This document shows positions 37,974-46,791 of a stretch of DNA of 64,000 bases, piece by piece; position 1 is the stretch's first letter, and each line of letters begins with the position of its first letter. The notes beneath the pieces were generated by a model. The model was not told the DNA's origin. It saw nothing but the letters and a program-made list of their open reading frames with translations, and did no database searches. The translations under genes and the position numbers were made by a program. The stretch comes from Marinomonas rhizomae (GTDB lineage: Bacteria; Pseudomonadota; Gammaproteobacteria; Pseudomonadales; Marinomonadaceae), in NCBI RefSeq assembly GCF_024397855.1, contig NZ_CP073343.1:1612001-1676000 (forward strand). The letters are read 5' to 3'.

Positions 37974-38426
37974 ATGAAGCAAATAACATTGGATGAAAAA
38001 CGCATAGCGGGTTTAAGCGTACGAACCAATAATGTTAGCGAAATGCAACCAGAAACCGCAAAGATAGGCGCCTTACATCAAACCTTTGCACAGCAAGCCA
38101 CAGTGAATTACGAAAAGGGCGCTTGTTTATATGGCGTATATTATCAGTATGAGTCTGACTACACAGGTGACTTCAACGTCTTAGTCGGCGCGGAACCGGA
38201 TCATGTTTCATCAATGGCAGAGTTAGAACATGTTGACCTTCCTGCCGGCGAGTATCTGGTTTTTTCTGGCGAAGGGGAAATGCCGCAAGTGGTGATTGAT
38301 GTGTGGGGAGAAATTTGGCGTTATTTTAGCAGTTCCGATTGTGTACATTACCGCGCTTACACGGCAGATTTTGAATCTTATACCAGTGAAAAAAGCGTCG
38401 ACGTGTATATTGCTGTTAAGCCTTAA
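37974..38426 (+). CDS. GyrI-like/AraC effector-binding domain protein
   Basis: Stand-alone ligand-binding domain of the Rob/BmrR/GyrI (SHS2) type, 150 aa. The order ITLDEKRIAGLSVRTNNVSE, LYGVYYQYESDYTGDFNVLV and LPAGEYLVFSGEGEMPQVV is typical. Start: ATG 37974 has GGAG with 6-nt spacing; ATG 37962 has none. It is divergent from a WYL regulator, its probable controller, and may bind small amphipathic drugs or modulate a partner. Confidence 0.85.
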   Translation: MKQITLDEKRIAGLSVRTNNVSEMQPETAKIGALHQTFAQQATVNYEKGACLYGVYYQYESDYTGDFNVLVGAEPDHVSSMAELEHVDLPAGEYLVFSGEGEMPQVVIDVWGEIWRYFSSSDCVHYRAYTADFESYTSEKSVDVYIAVKP

Positions 38427-38565
38427 AAAATAGAGAAGCAGGTGGAATTAAATTAGATAAAAAACGCATACAAAAATTACTTAAATCCACATTACTTTTT
38501 TATAGCAAAGCGATAACCTCAATTTAAATGGTTTATAAATTTATTCGATATAAAAAGGGCTTAAT

Positions 38566-38994
38566 GTGGATTTAGTTCGACTTATTTATACTAGCACCAT
38601 TACCGAGCAATTTGAGGTGGAAGACATTGCCCGCATTCTTAAGTCTGCACGGATCAATAACAAAGCGCTCAATGTGACAGGCTTGTTGTCTTTTAACAGG
38701 CAGTTCTTTCTTCAATGTTTAGAAGGGACACGCCAAGACGTGAATCAGATTTATCATAAAATCGCGACGGATTCCCGCCATAAGAAGCCTGAAATAATCG
38801 GTTATCAAGAAATTTCACACAGGGAGTTCGATAGCTGGAATATGGGCTATCTACAAAATACAGAAAGCCTTCGTGAGCTATTTTACCAGCATACAAAAAG
38901 TATCAACTTCGACCCATATAACATGAATGGTGAGCGTGCTTTGTCTCTATTGCTGGATATCAGAGATGAGATAAAACGGGCTGAAGCGCAGTGA
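38566..38994 (+). CDS. BLUF-domain blue-light photoreceptor
   Basis: 142-aa protein whose first 95 residues are a BLUF domain, which binds FAD and responds to blue light through a Tyr-Gln hydrogen-bond switch. Visible are the key Tyr8 (VRLIYTS), the Asn and Gly-Leu-Leu of NVTGLLSFNRQFFLQCLEG with the switch Gln, and the C-terminal SWNMGY with Trp and Met. No output domain follows, only a short charged tail, so it must act through a partner protein. GTG start (38566); an ATG two bases earlier is closed by a stop. Confidence 0.93.
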   Translation: MDLVRLIYTSTITEQFEVEDIARILKSARINNKALNVTGLLSFNRQFFLQCLEGTRQDVNQIYHKIATDSRHKKPEIIGYQEISHREFDSWNMGYLQNTESLRELFYQHTKSINFDPYNMNGERALSLLLDIRDEIKRAEAQ

Positions 38995-39153
38995 AACGCT
39001 AAGAAAAAACTCTCTATAATGCTTATGTAGCTATTGTCTTGCATAAGCAATTCTTATGAACATGATTCCTAATTCTTTTGCTGGAGTGTTTTTTACTCGT
39101 CGTTAAGTTTAGTATACTGGCCTCTTTTCCCGACACGATGTGAAGTAGCCGCA

Positions 39154-40908
39154 ATGACAGCAAGCAGTATGACGGACACCAATTCCAGCTTAGATTTGGC
39201 CACTGAGTTAAAGGCCATTGTAGGAAATCAATATACTTTAACGGACGAAGACAAGACCAAACCTTACAGCCAAGGTTTTCGCCTTGGTGGTGGTAAGGCG
39301 TATGCGGTTGTTCGTCCTGGTAGCTTGGTTGAAATCTGGAAATGTCTGCAAGCCTGCGTAAAAGCGGACGTTATCGTTATTATGCAAGCGGCTAATACTG
39401 GCTTAACGGGTGGTTCAACACCTAATGGCGCGGACTATGATCGTCCTATCGTGATCATCAGCACCATGCGTATTGACGACATTCAGTTGCTTGACCAAGG
39501 TAAACAGATTGTTGGTTTTGCGGGGAGTACCTTATTTGGTTTAGAGGACACCCTAAAACCATACGGTCGTGAGCCTCATTCGGTTATTGGTTCTTCTTGT
39601 ATTGGTGCCTCTATCGTAGGTGGTGTTTGTAACAACTCTGGTGGTGCCTTGGTGCAACGTGGCCCTGCGTACACAGAAATGTCCTTGTTTGCCCAAGTTA
39701 CACAAGATGGCGAACTGCAATTGGTGAACAATTTAGGCATTGAGTTGGGAACGGATCCAGAAGAAATTCTGACCAACCTGCAAAACAAAACCTACCAAGA
39801 AAAAGACGTACAGTTCCCCGAAAAACGCGGTTCTGACAACGAATACCACGAGCGTATTCGTGACGTAGACGCAGACACCCCATCACGTTTCAATAACGAT
39901 CCTCGTCGCTTGTACGAAGCATCTGGTTGTGCGGGTAAATTGGCGGTCTTTGCCGTGCGTATTGATACCTTCCCGATTCCAGAAAAGTACCAAGTTTTCT
40001 ACATTGGCACTAATGATCCCGCGGTAATGGAGCAGATGCGCCGCGATATGTTGTCTACCTTTAAAAACCTGCCAGTGTCTGGTGAATACATGCACAGCAG
40101 CAGCTATGACATCAGTAAAAAATACGGCAAAGACAGCTACTTGGTAATCGATAAGCTTGGTACAAAATACATCCCGAAAATGTTTGCCCTGAAGCGCACG
40201 GTCGATCGTTGGGCTGGCAAACTGAAATTCATGCCGTCTAAATTCTCTGACATCATGATGCAATATGCGAGTCAGCTTTTCCCGAATCATCTACCGAAAC
40301 GTATGGAAGATTTTCGTGAAAAATACGAGCATCACTGGATAGTGGAAACCAGCAACGACGGCGTAGCGGAAGCGCAAGCTTACCTAGATAAATTCTTCAA
40401 AGACAACGAAGGCGATTTCTTTGCTTGTACCAAACGTGAAGCTGACCAAGCCATCTTGCATCGCTTTGTGACTGGTGGAGCATTGACTCGTCTTCACATT
40501 ATGAATAAGAAAAAACTGGGTTCTATCATGACCATCGACGTGGCGTTCCCACGTAATGAGCGCGATTGGTTTGAAGAGTTACCACAAGACATCGAAGAAA
40601 AAGTCGCGGTGAAAATGTACTACGGGCACTTCTTCTGTCACGTCATGCATCAAAACTACATCATGAAAAAAGGCGTCGACGCCAAAGCGGTGAAGAAGCA
40701 AATTCTATCCAGCTACGACGCTCGCGGTGCAGAATACCCAGCTGAGCATAACGTTGGTCATGAATACGTGGCGAAACCTGCATTGCGAGATTTTTACCAA
40801 AAATCTGATCCAACCAACAGCTTCAATTCTGGCATCGGCGGCACCAGTAAATTGAAAAACTGGCAAGAACTGAGCGACGAACACACAGGCTGTGGTTGCC
40901 ATAAATAA
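39154..40908 (+). CDS. dld: Quinone-dependent D-lactate dehydrogenase
   Basis: Membrane-associated flavoenzyme that oxidises D-lactate to pyruvate and feeds electrons to quinone. The 584-aa protein has a PCMH-type FAD domain (IMQAANTGLTGGSTPNGADY, SSCIGASIVGGVCNNSGGAL) and the Dld-specific C-terminal membrane-binding region (MNKKKLGSIMTIDVAFPRNE, HNVGHEYVAKPALRDFYQKS), ending in a Cys-rich GCGCHK. Length fits E. coli Dld. It stands alone with its own terminator. Confidence 0.95.
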   Translation: MTASSMTDTNSSLDLATELKAIVGNQYTLTDEDKTKPYSQGFRLGGGKAYAVVRPGSLVEIWKCLQACVKADVIVIMQAANTGLTGGSTPNGADYDRPIVIISTMRIDDIQLLDQGKQIVGFAGSTLFGLEDTLKPYGREPHSVIGSSCIGASIVGGVCNNSGGALVQRGPAYTEMSLFAQVTQDGELQLVNNLGIELGTDPEEILTNLQNKTYQEKDVQFPEKRGSDNEYHERIRDVDADTPSRFNNDPRRLYEASGCAGKLAVFAVRIDTFPIPEKYQVFYIGTNDPAVMEQMRRDMLSTFKNLPVSGEYMHSSSYDISKKYGKDSYLVIDKLGTKYIPKMFALKRTVDRWAGKLKFMPSKFSDIMMQYASQLFPNHLPKRMEDFREKYEHHWIVETSNDGVAEAQAYLDKFFKDNEGDFFACTKREADQAILHRFVTGGALTRLHIMNKKKLGSIMTIDVAFPRNERDWFEELPQDIEEKVAVKMYYGHFFCHVMHQNYIMKKGVDAKAVKKQILSSYDARGAEYPAEHNVGHEYVAKPALRDFYQKSDPTNSFNSGIGGTSKLKNWQELSDEHTGCGCHK

Positions 40909-40938
40909 GCTTTCTTAGAGCTTAATCGCAAAACTTAA

Positions 40939-40978
40939 AAAGCCGAGACGTTTCTTTTAAAGATATCTCGGCTTTATT
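40939..40978 (+). terminator. Terminator after dld
   Basis: AAAGCCGAGA (40939-40948) pairs with TCTCGGCTTT (40966-40975) with a short T-run. It lies between dld and the convergent antitoxin gene and may work for both. Confidence 0.75.
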
Positions 40979-40984
40979 GCTTCT

Positions 40985-41299
40985 TTACTTAACCATTGAG
41001 AATTGAGAGATTTCTATATCTTGTCCGTCAGGGAACTTTGCGTGTATTTCTAGCTTACCTCCCAATGCTTCAATATATTGATTCAATGTACTGATAAGGG
41101 CATCGGGACGATTTTCAATTTGAGAGATGTTTGGCTGAGCGATATTCATAAGACCTGCTAAATCTGCCTGATTTATGCCTCTTTTTTTTCTAACTTCTGC
41201 AAGAGACATCTCTGTAATGATGGCAACAGCTTTAGCTCTAGCTGCGGCTTGAACCTCTGGTTTAATTTTCTTCCGTAATTCGTTGATCGACTTAGCCAT
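40985..41299 (-). CDS. HigA-type antitoxin (XRE family)
   Basis: 104-aa DNA-binding antitoxin. The HTH reads MSLAEVRKKRGINQADLAGL followed by MNIAQPNISQIENRPDALIS. It lies 11 bp downstream of a HigB/Gp49-like toxin gene, the toxin-first order of higBA systems. It would neutralise the toxin by binding and repress the operon from the palindromes at 41712-41745. Confidence 0.88.
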   Translation of the reverse strand: MAKSINELRKKIKPEVQAAARAKAVAIITEMSLAEVRKKRGINQADLAGLMNIAQPNISQIENRPDALISTLNQYIEALGGKLEIHAKFPDGQDIEISQFSMVK

Positions 41300-41310
41300 A
41301 ACTAAACCTC

Positions 41311-41679
41311 CTATCTTGTGTTTTCTGAATCACTATTTTTCAAGTAATTTAAGAATTCTTTTTCAGCTAACGGAATATATCTATCATAAAAGGTCTTATC
41401 TTTTTTCCCATCTTTGCGGCCACCACATAACAATATGGCTTTTCTTGTTGGGTCAAAGGCATAAAAGACACGATAAGGTTTTCCTGCATGCTGAACTCTC
41501 AATTCTTTAAGATTCTTTACCTTATTTGTTCCTTTTATAGAGTCTGCATAGGGTCGTGCTAATTGAGGACCTTTAATCTCTAATACATCAACCATTGATA
41601 GCACGTCTTCTTGCTCTTTGTCCGTCAAGCCAAGAAACCATTGTTCGTATTCGTCGGTTATTAATATCTCCCAAATCAT
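41311..41679 (-). CDS. HigB/Gp49-like toxin (RelE/ParE superfamily)
   Basis: 122-aa toxin that in this family cleaves mRNA at the ribosome. Features: WEILITDEYEQWFLGLTDKE at the start, then LARPYADSIKGTNKVKNLKE and ELRVQHAGKPYRVFYAFDPT with the basic and aromatic residues of the active groove, and LCGGRKDGKKDKTFYDRYIP. Start: ATG 41679 has AAGGA with 6-nt spacing; a TTG at 41685 is less likely. It forms an operon with the HigA-type gene downstream. Confidence 0.88.
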   Translation of the reverse strand: MIWEILITDEYEQWFLGLTDKEQEDVLSMVDVLEIKGPQLARPYADSIKGTNKVKNLKELRVQHAGKPYRVFYAFDPTRKAILLCGGRKDGKKDKTFYDRYIPLAEKEFLNYLKNSDSENTR

Positions 41680-41711
41680 AAGCAATCCTTGCTGTCTTTA
41701 TGATCAAAAAA

Positions 41712-41745
41712 ATACGCTTTAACGTATATACTGTCAAGAGTATAT
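41712..41745. promoter_or_regulatory. Palindromes at the higBA promoter
   Basis: ATACG-N6-CGTAT (41712-41727) and, adjoining it, ATATACT-N6-AGTATAT (41726-41745) lie 33-66 bp ahead of the toxin start. Tandem palindromes of this kind are usual operators for XRE antitoxins. Confidence 0.55.
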
Positions 41746-41888
41746 TTTAAAAGCCTGAACTTGTTAGATTCGCTTATGAAGAGGGTTATGAGATAGTTTT
41801 TTGTCTATTCCCATTTATACCAATGTAATAAGATGACTAAAATGGATACCGTTCTGGTTAGCCAACACCACATAGGATGAAAACGACC

Positions 41889-43385
41889 ATGTCCAACTAC
41901 GACAAGTTAACGTCACACTACCAAACACTCAGCCATTTTAACCACGCTCAAGCCATGCTTGGCTGGGATGCTGCGGCGAACATGCCATCTGGCGGTAGCG
42001 AAGCGCGTTCCAATGCCATGGCGGAATTATCGGTTCACATTCATCGTTTATCGACACAACCTCAGCTTGAAGAATGGTTCGCTAACGCCGAGCAAGAATC
42101 CTTCAATACGGAACAAATAGCCACAGAACAAAGAGCCAGCCTTCGTGAAATGAAACGCCAATGGCAACAAGCGACCATGGTTCCAGAGGACTTAGTACAA
42201 GCCCAATCTATCGCGGGTTCCAAATGCGAACATGCGTGGCGCTCGCAACGCCAAGAAAACGATTGGACAGGCTTCGAAAAAAACTGGAAAGACGTTGTGG
42301 CCTTGTCTCGTGAAGAAGCACAAATTCGTGGCGAAGCACTTGGTCTTACACCTTATGATGCAATGCTCGATAAATACGAACCGGGCACCACAACCGCATC
42401 TCTTGATACCTTATTTACCGATGTGAAAACGTGGTTACCAGAACTGATTGAAAAGGTTTTGGAAAAGCAGAAATCTGAATCCATCCTATTGCCATCAGGT
42501 ACTTTCTCTACCGCCACGCAAAAAGCCCTTGGCTTAGAAGTGATGAAGCTGCTGCAATTCGACTTTGATCGTGGTCGACTTGACCAGAGTGTGCATCCAT
42601 TTTGTGGCGGTGTACCAAGCGATGTACGCATTACCACACGCTACGATGAAAAAGACTTTGTACAAGCCTTAATGGGCATCGTACACGAAACAGGGCACGC
42701 GCGTTATGAACAAGGTTTACCCAAAGCCTTTGCTGGATTACCAGTTGGCGAAGCTCGCTCCATGGGCATTCATGAATCTCAGTCGCTCTTCTTTGAAATG
42801 CAAATAGGGCGCAGCAAGCCGTTTATCTCCCACTTATCACGACTCTCTGCCGAAGCCTTCAACGCACACAGCGACCCAGTCTTTGCCGAAGACAACCTCT
42901 ACAAAATCTACACTCAAGTGGAAAAAGGCTTTATTCGTGTGGACGCCGATGAGCTAACCTACCCAGCGCACGTCATCTTGCGTTACGAAATCGAACGCGA
43001 CCTGATCAACGGCGTAATAGAACACACAGACGTACCGGCATTGTGGGATGAGAAAATGAAAGCCGCCCTTGGTATCTCCACCAAAGACAACTACAAAAAC
43101 GGCTGCATGCAAGACATCCACTGGACAGACGGCGCCTTCGGCTATTTCCCAAGCTACACACTCGGTGCCATGTACGCCGCCCAATACAAAGCCACCATGA
43201 TACAAAATGTCGACTTCGACGCTGCTATTCAAAGTGGCGACCTAAACCCAATCTTCCAATGGCTAAGCGACAACATCTGGTCACAAGCCTCGCTCCACAC
43301 CACAGATGAACTCGTCAAACGCGCCACAGGCGAAACCCTAAACGCCGCACATTTTAGAAAACACCTAGAAGGGCGGTATTTGTAG
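41889..43385 (+). CDS. M32 family metallocarboxypeptidase (carboxypeptidase Taq)
   Basis: Cytoplasmic zinc carboxypeptidase of 498 aa. The active-site motif HETGH is in IVHETGHARYEQGLPKAFAG; the downstream ESQSLFFEMQIGRSKPF supplies the third ligand region; and DGAFGYFPSYTLGAMYAAQY is a conserved C-terminal segment. ATG 41877 is an alternative start; 41889 has AGGA about 11 bases upstream and gives the usual MSNYDKLTSHY beginning. Its last 255 bases recur, diverged, at 45271-45531, on the other side of an AraC-SDR module. Confidence 0.94.
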   Translation: MSNYDKLTSHYQTLSHFNHAQAMLGWDAAANMPSGGSEARSNAMAELSVHIHRLSTQPQLEEWFANAEQESFNTEQIATEQRASLREMKRQWQQATMVPEDLVQAQSIAGSKCEHAWRSQRQENDWTGFEKNWKDVVALSREEAQIRGEALGLTPYDAMLDKYEPGTTTASLDTLFTDVKTWLPELIEKVLEKQKSESILLPSGTFSTATQKALGLEVMKLLQFDFDRGRLDQSVHPFCGGVPSDVRITTRYDEKDFVQALMGIVHETGHARYEQGLPKAFAGLPVGEARSMGIHESQSLFFEMQIGRSKPFISHLSRLSAEAFNAHSDPVFAEDNLYKIYTQVEKGFIRVDADELTYPAHVILRYEIERDLINGVIEHTDVPALWDEKMKAALGISTKDNYKNGCMQDIHWTDGAFGYFPSYTLGAMYAAQYKATMIQNVDFDAAIQSGDLNPIFQWLSDNIWSQASLHTTDELVKRATGETLNAAHFRKHLEGRYL

Positions 43386-43396
43386 CTTAATTAGGG

Positions 43397-44314
43397 TTAA
43401 AGAGGGAGATTTGTCATTTTAGCTTTCCCCGTTGGCGACTGGCCAAAAACTTTTTTAAAGGCATAACCAAATGCACTTTCGGATGCGTACCCTAATGATT
43501 CTGCAACAGTTGCTACTCTTTCTCCTGCAATAAGTTTTTTACGAGCAACTTGCATGCGCCACCTAATTAAATATTGAAGTGGTGGAATACCAACACTGGT
43601 TTTAAAGTGTTCTGAAAATGCTGACCGTGACATTCCTACTTCTTGAGCAAGACTTTCGACCGTCCATTTACGATCTATTTGGTTATGCATTAAGTGTAAT
43701 GTAGCGGCTATTTTAGAATCTCCCAACGCACCAAGCCAACCAACTTGATTGTCTCTATGCGAATTATGTGATGAATAAGCCCTCAGAAATTGTATAAGCA
43801 ATATTTCGGCTAAATATTGACGCATTAAATCAAAACCAAACTCCGACGTTTGTAGTTCTTGGTCAAGAGTTTCGATTGATCTTTTTAAGGTCAGTGCCGT
43901 TGTCTGGCTTGTGGGGATTAAGAAAAAGTGAGGTAAAGCGTCAATCAAGAGATCTGCATTCGCTTTATCTAGTTCGAAACTAGCAGCAAGCAATACAGTA
44001 TCAGAACCGTTGTAATGCCCAACATTGGTATGTTGCCAATCAAATACACTGGCTGACTCCAGCGGAGGAAGTATAGGGTCGCTTGCAAGTGTGTAGGATG
44101 GAGAATGGCACAGTAAAAAAGTATCACCAACCGACATCCAGACAGGCGCTTTATCGGCCTGAATCATCCAGCAGCCCCCAGATAAAACCGTGACCAATTT
44201 TATAATGTCTCTTTGAGGCAGCCGAAAAGACCAATCCCCACCGGCTTCAAGTCGAGTGCAGCGAGTGGATTTCAAATCTACGACTGCAAAAATGTCTGTC
44301 AGTATATCGAGCAT
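43397..44314 (-). CDS. AraC family regulator with cupin_6 domain (module copy 1)
   Basis: 305-aa regulator with an N-terminal cupin part (LDILTDIFAVVDLKSTRCTR, VWMSVGDTFLLCHSPSYTLA) and a C-terminal double HTH (WTVESLAQEVGMSRSAFSEH and VATVAESLGYASESAFGYAF). It is divergent from an SDR gene with direct repeats CTATATAGT between them. The same regulator-SDR pair recurs at 54219-55964, where the regulator is broken. It converges on the carboxypeptidase gene with only 11 bp between the stops. Confidence 0.92.
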   Translation of the reverse strand: MLDILTDIFAVVDLKSTRCTRLEAGGDWSFRLPQRDIIKLVTVLSGGCWMIQADKAPVWMSVGDTFLLCHSPSYTLASDPILPPLESASVFDWQHTNVGHYNGSDTVLLAASFELDKANADLLIDALPHFFLIPTSQTTALTLKRSIETLDQELQTSEFGFDLMRQYLAEILLIQFLRAYSSHNSHRDNQVGWLGALGDSKIAATLHLMHNQIDRKWTVESLAQEVGMSRSAFSEHFKTSVGIPPLQYLIRWRMQVARKKLIAGERVATVAESLGYASESAFGYAFKKVFGQSPTGKAKMTNLPL

Positions 44315-44351
44315 AATTTGGATGATTTAGATGAATAAATGGATTTATAAA

Positions 44352-44382
44352 CTATATAGTATTTTCTATCTGTCTATATAGT
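44352..44382. promoter_or_regulatory. Direct repeats between araC-type and SDR genes (copy 1)
   Basis: CTATATAGT occurs at 44352-44360 and 44374-44382, exactly 22 bp apart, i.e. two helical turns in the same orientation. AraC-family activators bind such direct repeats. The second copy of the module has only degenerate versions of these sites. Confidence 0.6.
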
Positions 44383-44418
44383 CAATCACTTCCGTAAAAT
44401 ATGTTGAGAGGCTATCTA

Positions 44419-45153
44419 ATGAGCATTGAAAATAAAGTTGTAGTTATTACTGGGGCAAGCAGTGGTATCGGTAGAGCAACCGCCATTATGCTGGCGAAAC
44501 AAGGTGCTAAGTTGGTATTAGGAGCAAGAAGAGAAGCGCCTCTTAAGGAACTGGTTAATGAAATTTCCGCTTACTCTTCAGATGTGACTTATGTGTTAAC
44601 CGATGTGAGGAATAGAAAGGATATGCAGTGCTTGGTTAATTTGGCCTGTTCGAGGTTTGGTCGGCTTGATGTGTTAATTGCTAACGCAGGTATTGGTCCA
44701 ATATCTCCGATAGATGAATTGCGAGTTGAGGATTGGGAAGCGATGATAGATATCAATCTTAAAGGCTACCTTTATGGAATAGCGGCCGCCTTACCTATTT
44801 TTAGAAAACAAGAAACAGGTCATTTTGTCAGTATTATTTCTACATCAGGGCTTAGGGTTGTGGCTGGCCAAGCAGTGTATGCTGGAACAAAAAATGCTGT
44901 TCGAACGATTAATGAAGCGTTGCGCATAGAGGCAGGTGCAAACTTGAGAGTGACTGGTGTTTCACCTGGGTTCGTGAAAACACAGTTTACGGATTCAATG
45001 ACAGATCCAGTCATGAAAGAGAAAGTCAAAGCTGCTATGGATATAATGGGTATATCGCCTGATGCTATTGCTAGAGCAATTATCTTTGCTATCGATCAAC
45101 CAGATGATGTTGATGTGGGTGATATTGTTGTTCGTCCAACAGCGCAAGCTTAG
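44419..45153 (+). CDS. SDR family oxidoreductase (module copy 1)
   Basis: Classical short-chain dehydrogenase of 244 aa. Motifs are the cofactor loop TGASSGIGRA, NAG in VLIANAGIG, the catalytic Ser in ISTSG and the Tyr-x-x-x-Lys in YAGTKN. An acidic or hydrophobic residue after strand 2 is not seen; GARREAPLKE (Arg pair) favours NADP(H). Start: ATG 44419 has GAGAGG seven bases upstream. The substrate is unknown. It is paired with a divergent AraC regulator, and a 241-aa paralogue occurs at 55239-55964. Confidence 0.94.
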   Translation: MSIENKVVVITGASSGIGRATAIMLAKQGAKLVLGARREAPLKELVNEISAYSSDVTYVLTDVRNRKDMQCLVNLACSRFGRLDVLIANAGIGPISPIDELRVEDWEAMIDINLKGYLYGIAAALPIFRKQETGHFVSIISTSGLRVVAGQAVYAGTKNAVRTINEALRIEAGANLRVTGVSPGFVKTQFTDSMTDPVMKEKVKAAMDIMGISPDAIARAIIFAIDQPDDVDVGDIVVRPTAQA

Positions 45154-45270
45154 AAGTTAATAAGCATTTGACCTAGACTCTTTGGGGTTTACTAAATATT
45201 AGTAGGCTAGATATAGGTTACAAATACCGAGTGTCATTGCGTTAATCCTGTAAGTTACTTTTAGCACGAG

Positions 45271-45531
45271 AGAGATGGTGCTTTCGGCTATTTTCCAAGC
45301 TACATATTAGGTGCTATGTACGCCGCCCAATAAAAAGCCACCATGACACTAAACGTCGACTTCGACGCCGCTATTCAAAGTGGCGACCTAAGCCCAATCT
45401 TCCAATGGCTAAGCGACAACATCTGGTCACAAGCCTCACTTCATACCACGGATGAATTAGTGAAGAGGGCGACAGGTGAAACACTGAATGCCGCGCATTT
45501 TAGAAAACACCTAGAAGGGCGGTACTTGTGG
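45271..45531 (+). pseudogene. Fragment of a carboxypeptidase Taq 3' end
   Basis: About 255 bases match the 3' end of the carboxypeptidase gene (43125-43385), in the same orientation. Differences in the outer parts are mostly synonymous (for example DGAFGYFPSY is retained with different codons), while the central stretch is nearly identical. The fragment has a TAC-to-TAA stop and the original stop TAG is read as TGG. So this is a remnant of another allele of the gene, not a recent exact duplicate. It lies directly before hairpin repeat 1. Confidence 0.9.
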
Positions 45532-45534
45532 ATA

Positions 45535-45577
45535 TTAGGGTCAGATGAAAAATAGCTTTATTTTCATCTGACCCTAA
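45535..45577. repeat. Hairpin repeat, copy 1
   Basis: TTAGGGTCAGATGAAAA at the left pairs with TTTTCATCTGACCCTAA at the right, a 17-bp near-perfect palindrome with a short loop. The same sequence, with identical bases up to six positions upstream (GGATAT context), occurs at 47433-47482. The form resembles REP/MITE-like palindromes moved by Y1 (RAYT) transposases, but no such transposase is in the window. Confidence 0.85.
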
Positions 45578-45862
45578 ATTCACTAAATTCAGTGCTCCAG
45601 AATTTTTTAGATAGTCATCAGTCATTTTTACATCCTTAGCGCTATGGTACAGGCCTCAATACGCGGGAAAATACAAAGCAGATCAACGTGAGTGGCCTTA
45701 TTTAAGTCATCCTTAATAAGCGCAAACATTCGGAGCAATTTTCCGCTGCGCTTCAAATTGCCTGGTATTCCAGGTGTTAAAGCGCTATATCAGTAATACC
45801 TTAAAGACCGCTTTTGGCCGATAGCTGCAATTCATGGCTTTGTGATTGAGCCTCAAGGCTGT
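45578..45862. other. Non-coding stretch left of the XRE-GST cassette
   Basis: No gene is supported. It contains one imperfect structured element, GCGCTT...CCTGGtattCCAGG...AAGCGC near 45747-45785, and short open fragments without recognised similarity. It may be remains of earlier insertions. Confidence 0.4.
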
Positions 45863-46660
45863 TCATTCAGCTGCTACTTGCTCATCGTAAAAGGCTATGC
45901 GAAGCCCGGGCCTGTCTTCGGAGAAGAGGATATTAAGGCGATAGCTTCGCCACCTGCCCTGTGTATCGCGAAGCGTGATGTCCATGTCCCCGACCCGGAG
46001 GACTTCGGAATCATCCCACCATTCCATAGCTTCTGGAATAGTTTGGAGAACCTCGTTGAGGACAGACTCTAGAATCGAGCTCTTACCGCCTGTCAGATAG
46101 TCATGGCGTGCCTTGAGCAGGACAAGCCTCGCGGCGAACTGCCAATCTTGAATCTTCTGCCGGTAGTGGTCAGAAAAGAAGACGATGCGGAGCATATTCG
46201 GTCGCGGCAATGCGAAGTCTTCAAACAGGATACTGGCCGCCTCGTTATAGGCCAGAACATCCCAAGAGCTGTTCATTATGTAGGCAACTTGATCGAGAGC
46301 ATTGATCATCCTTACGAGTGACTGTGGAAGCTCGGCACTTTCAGTTCCATCCGCAAATGTCTCACGGCCAGCCAGTGCAAAAAGGTGCTCCCTTTCGGCT
46401 CGGTCGAGCCGCAGTCCTCGAGCCAATCGATGGAGGAAATCATCCGATACCGCTATGTCCCGCCCCTGCTCGAACCAGGTGTACCACGTCAAGCCGACAC
46501 CAGCCAACGCAGAGACTTCCTCACGACGGAGGCCTCTGGTTCGACGGCGGCGCCCCTGCGGCAAGCCCAGCGATTCTGGAGAAGTGCGCTCGCGACATTG
46601 GCGGATGAAGTCCGACAGCGCCTGTCTGGCCGGCACGCGGGTTAAACGATCAGACTCCAC
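45863..46660 (-). CDS. XRE family regulator with MmyB-like ligand domain
   Basis: 265-aa regulator: N-terminal HTH (RRRTRGLRREEVSALAGVGL, TWYTWFEQGRDIAVSDDFLH) followed by an MmyB-type PAS-like domain (VAYIMNSSWDVLAYNEAASI and the Asn/Trp-rich stretch). The coding sequence is plainly GC-richer than its neighbours (many CGG, GCC and CTG codons), a sign of transfer. It is divergent from the GST gene, and the pair is flanked by hairpin repeats 1 and 2. It probably regulates the GST. Confidence 0.9.
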   Translation of the reverse strand: MESDRLTRVPARQALSDFIRQCRERTSPESLGLPQGRRRRTRGLRREEVSALAGVGLTWYTWFEQGRDIAVSDDFLHRLARGLRLDRAEREHLFALAGRETFADGTESAELPQSLVRMINALDQVAYIMNSSWDVLAYNEAASILFEDFALPRPNMLRIVFFSDHYRQKIQDWQFAARLVLLKARHDYLTGGKSSILESVLNEVLQTIPEAMEWWDDSEVLRVGDMDITLRDTQGRWRSYRLNILFSEDRPGLRIAFYDEQVAAE

Positions 46661-46791
46661 TTTTCACCTCGCAAACCATCACTTTAGTAATAGTATAAAA
46701 GCCCCATTGTAACATAATAAATTGTGCGTAACATCTGGAGCATGACTAGTGAACAAAATACCAAAATACCAAAATAGAAAGGTTGAATGCC

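Noticed and set aside
45343..45555. A 70-codon ORF at the Taq fragment as a functional small gene
   Set aside because: It begins inside the fragment after an in-frame stop and only continues past the lost stop into the hairpin repeat; it is a remnant.
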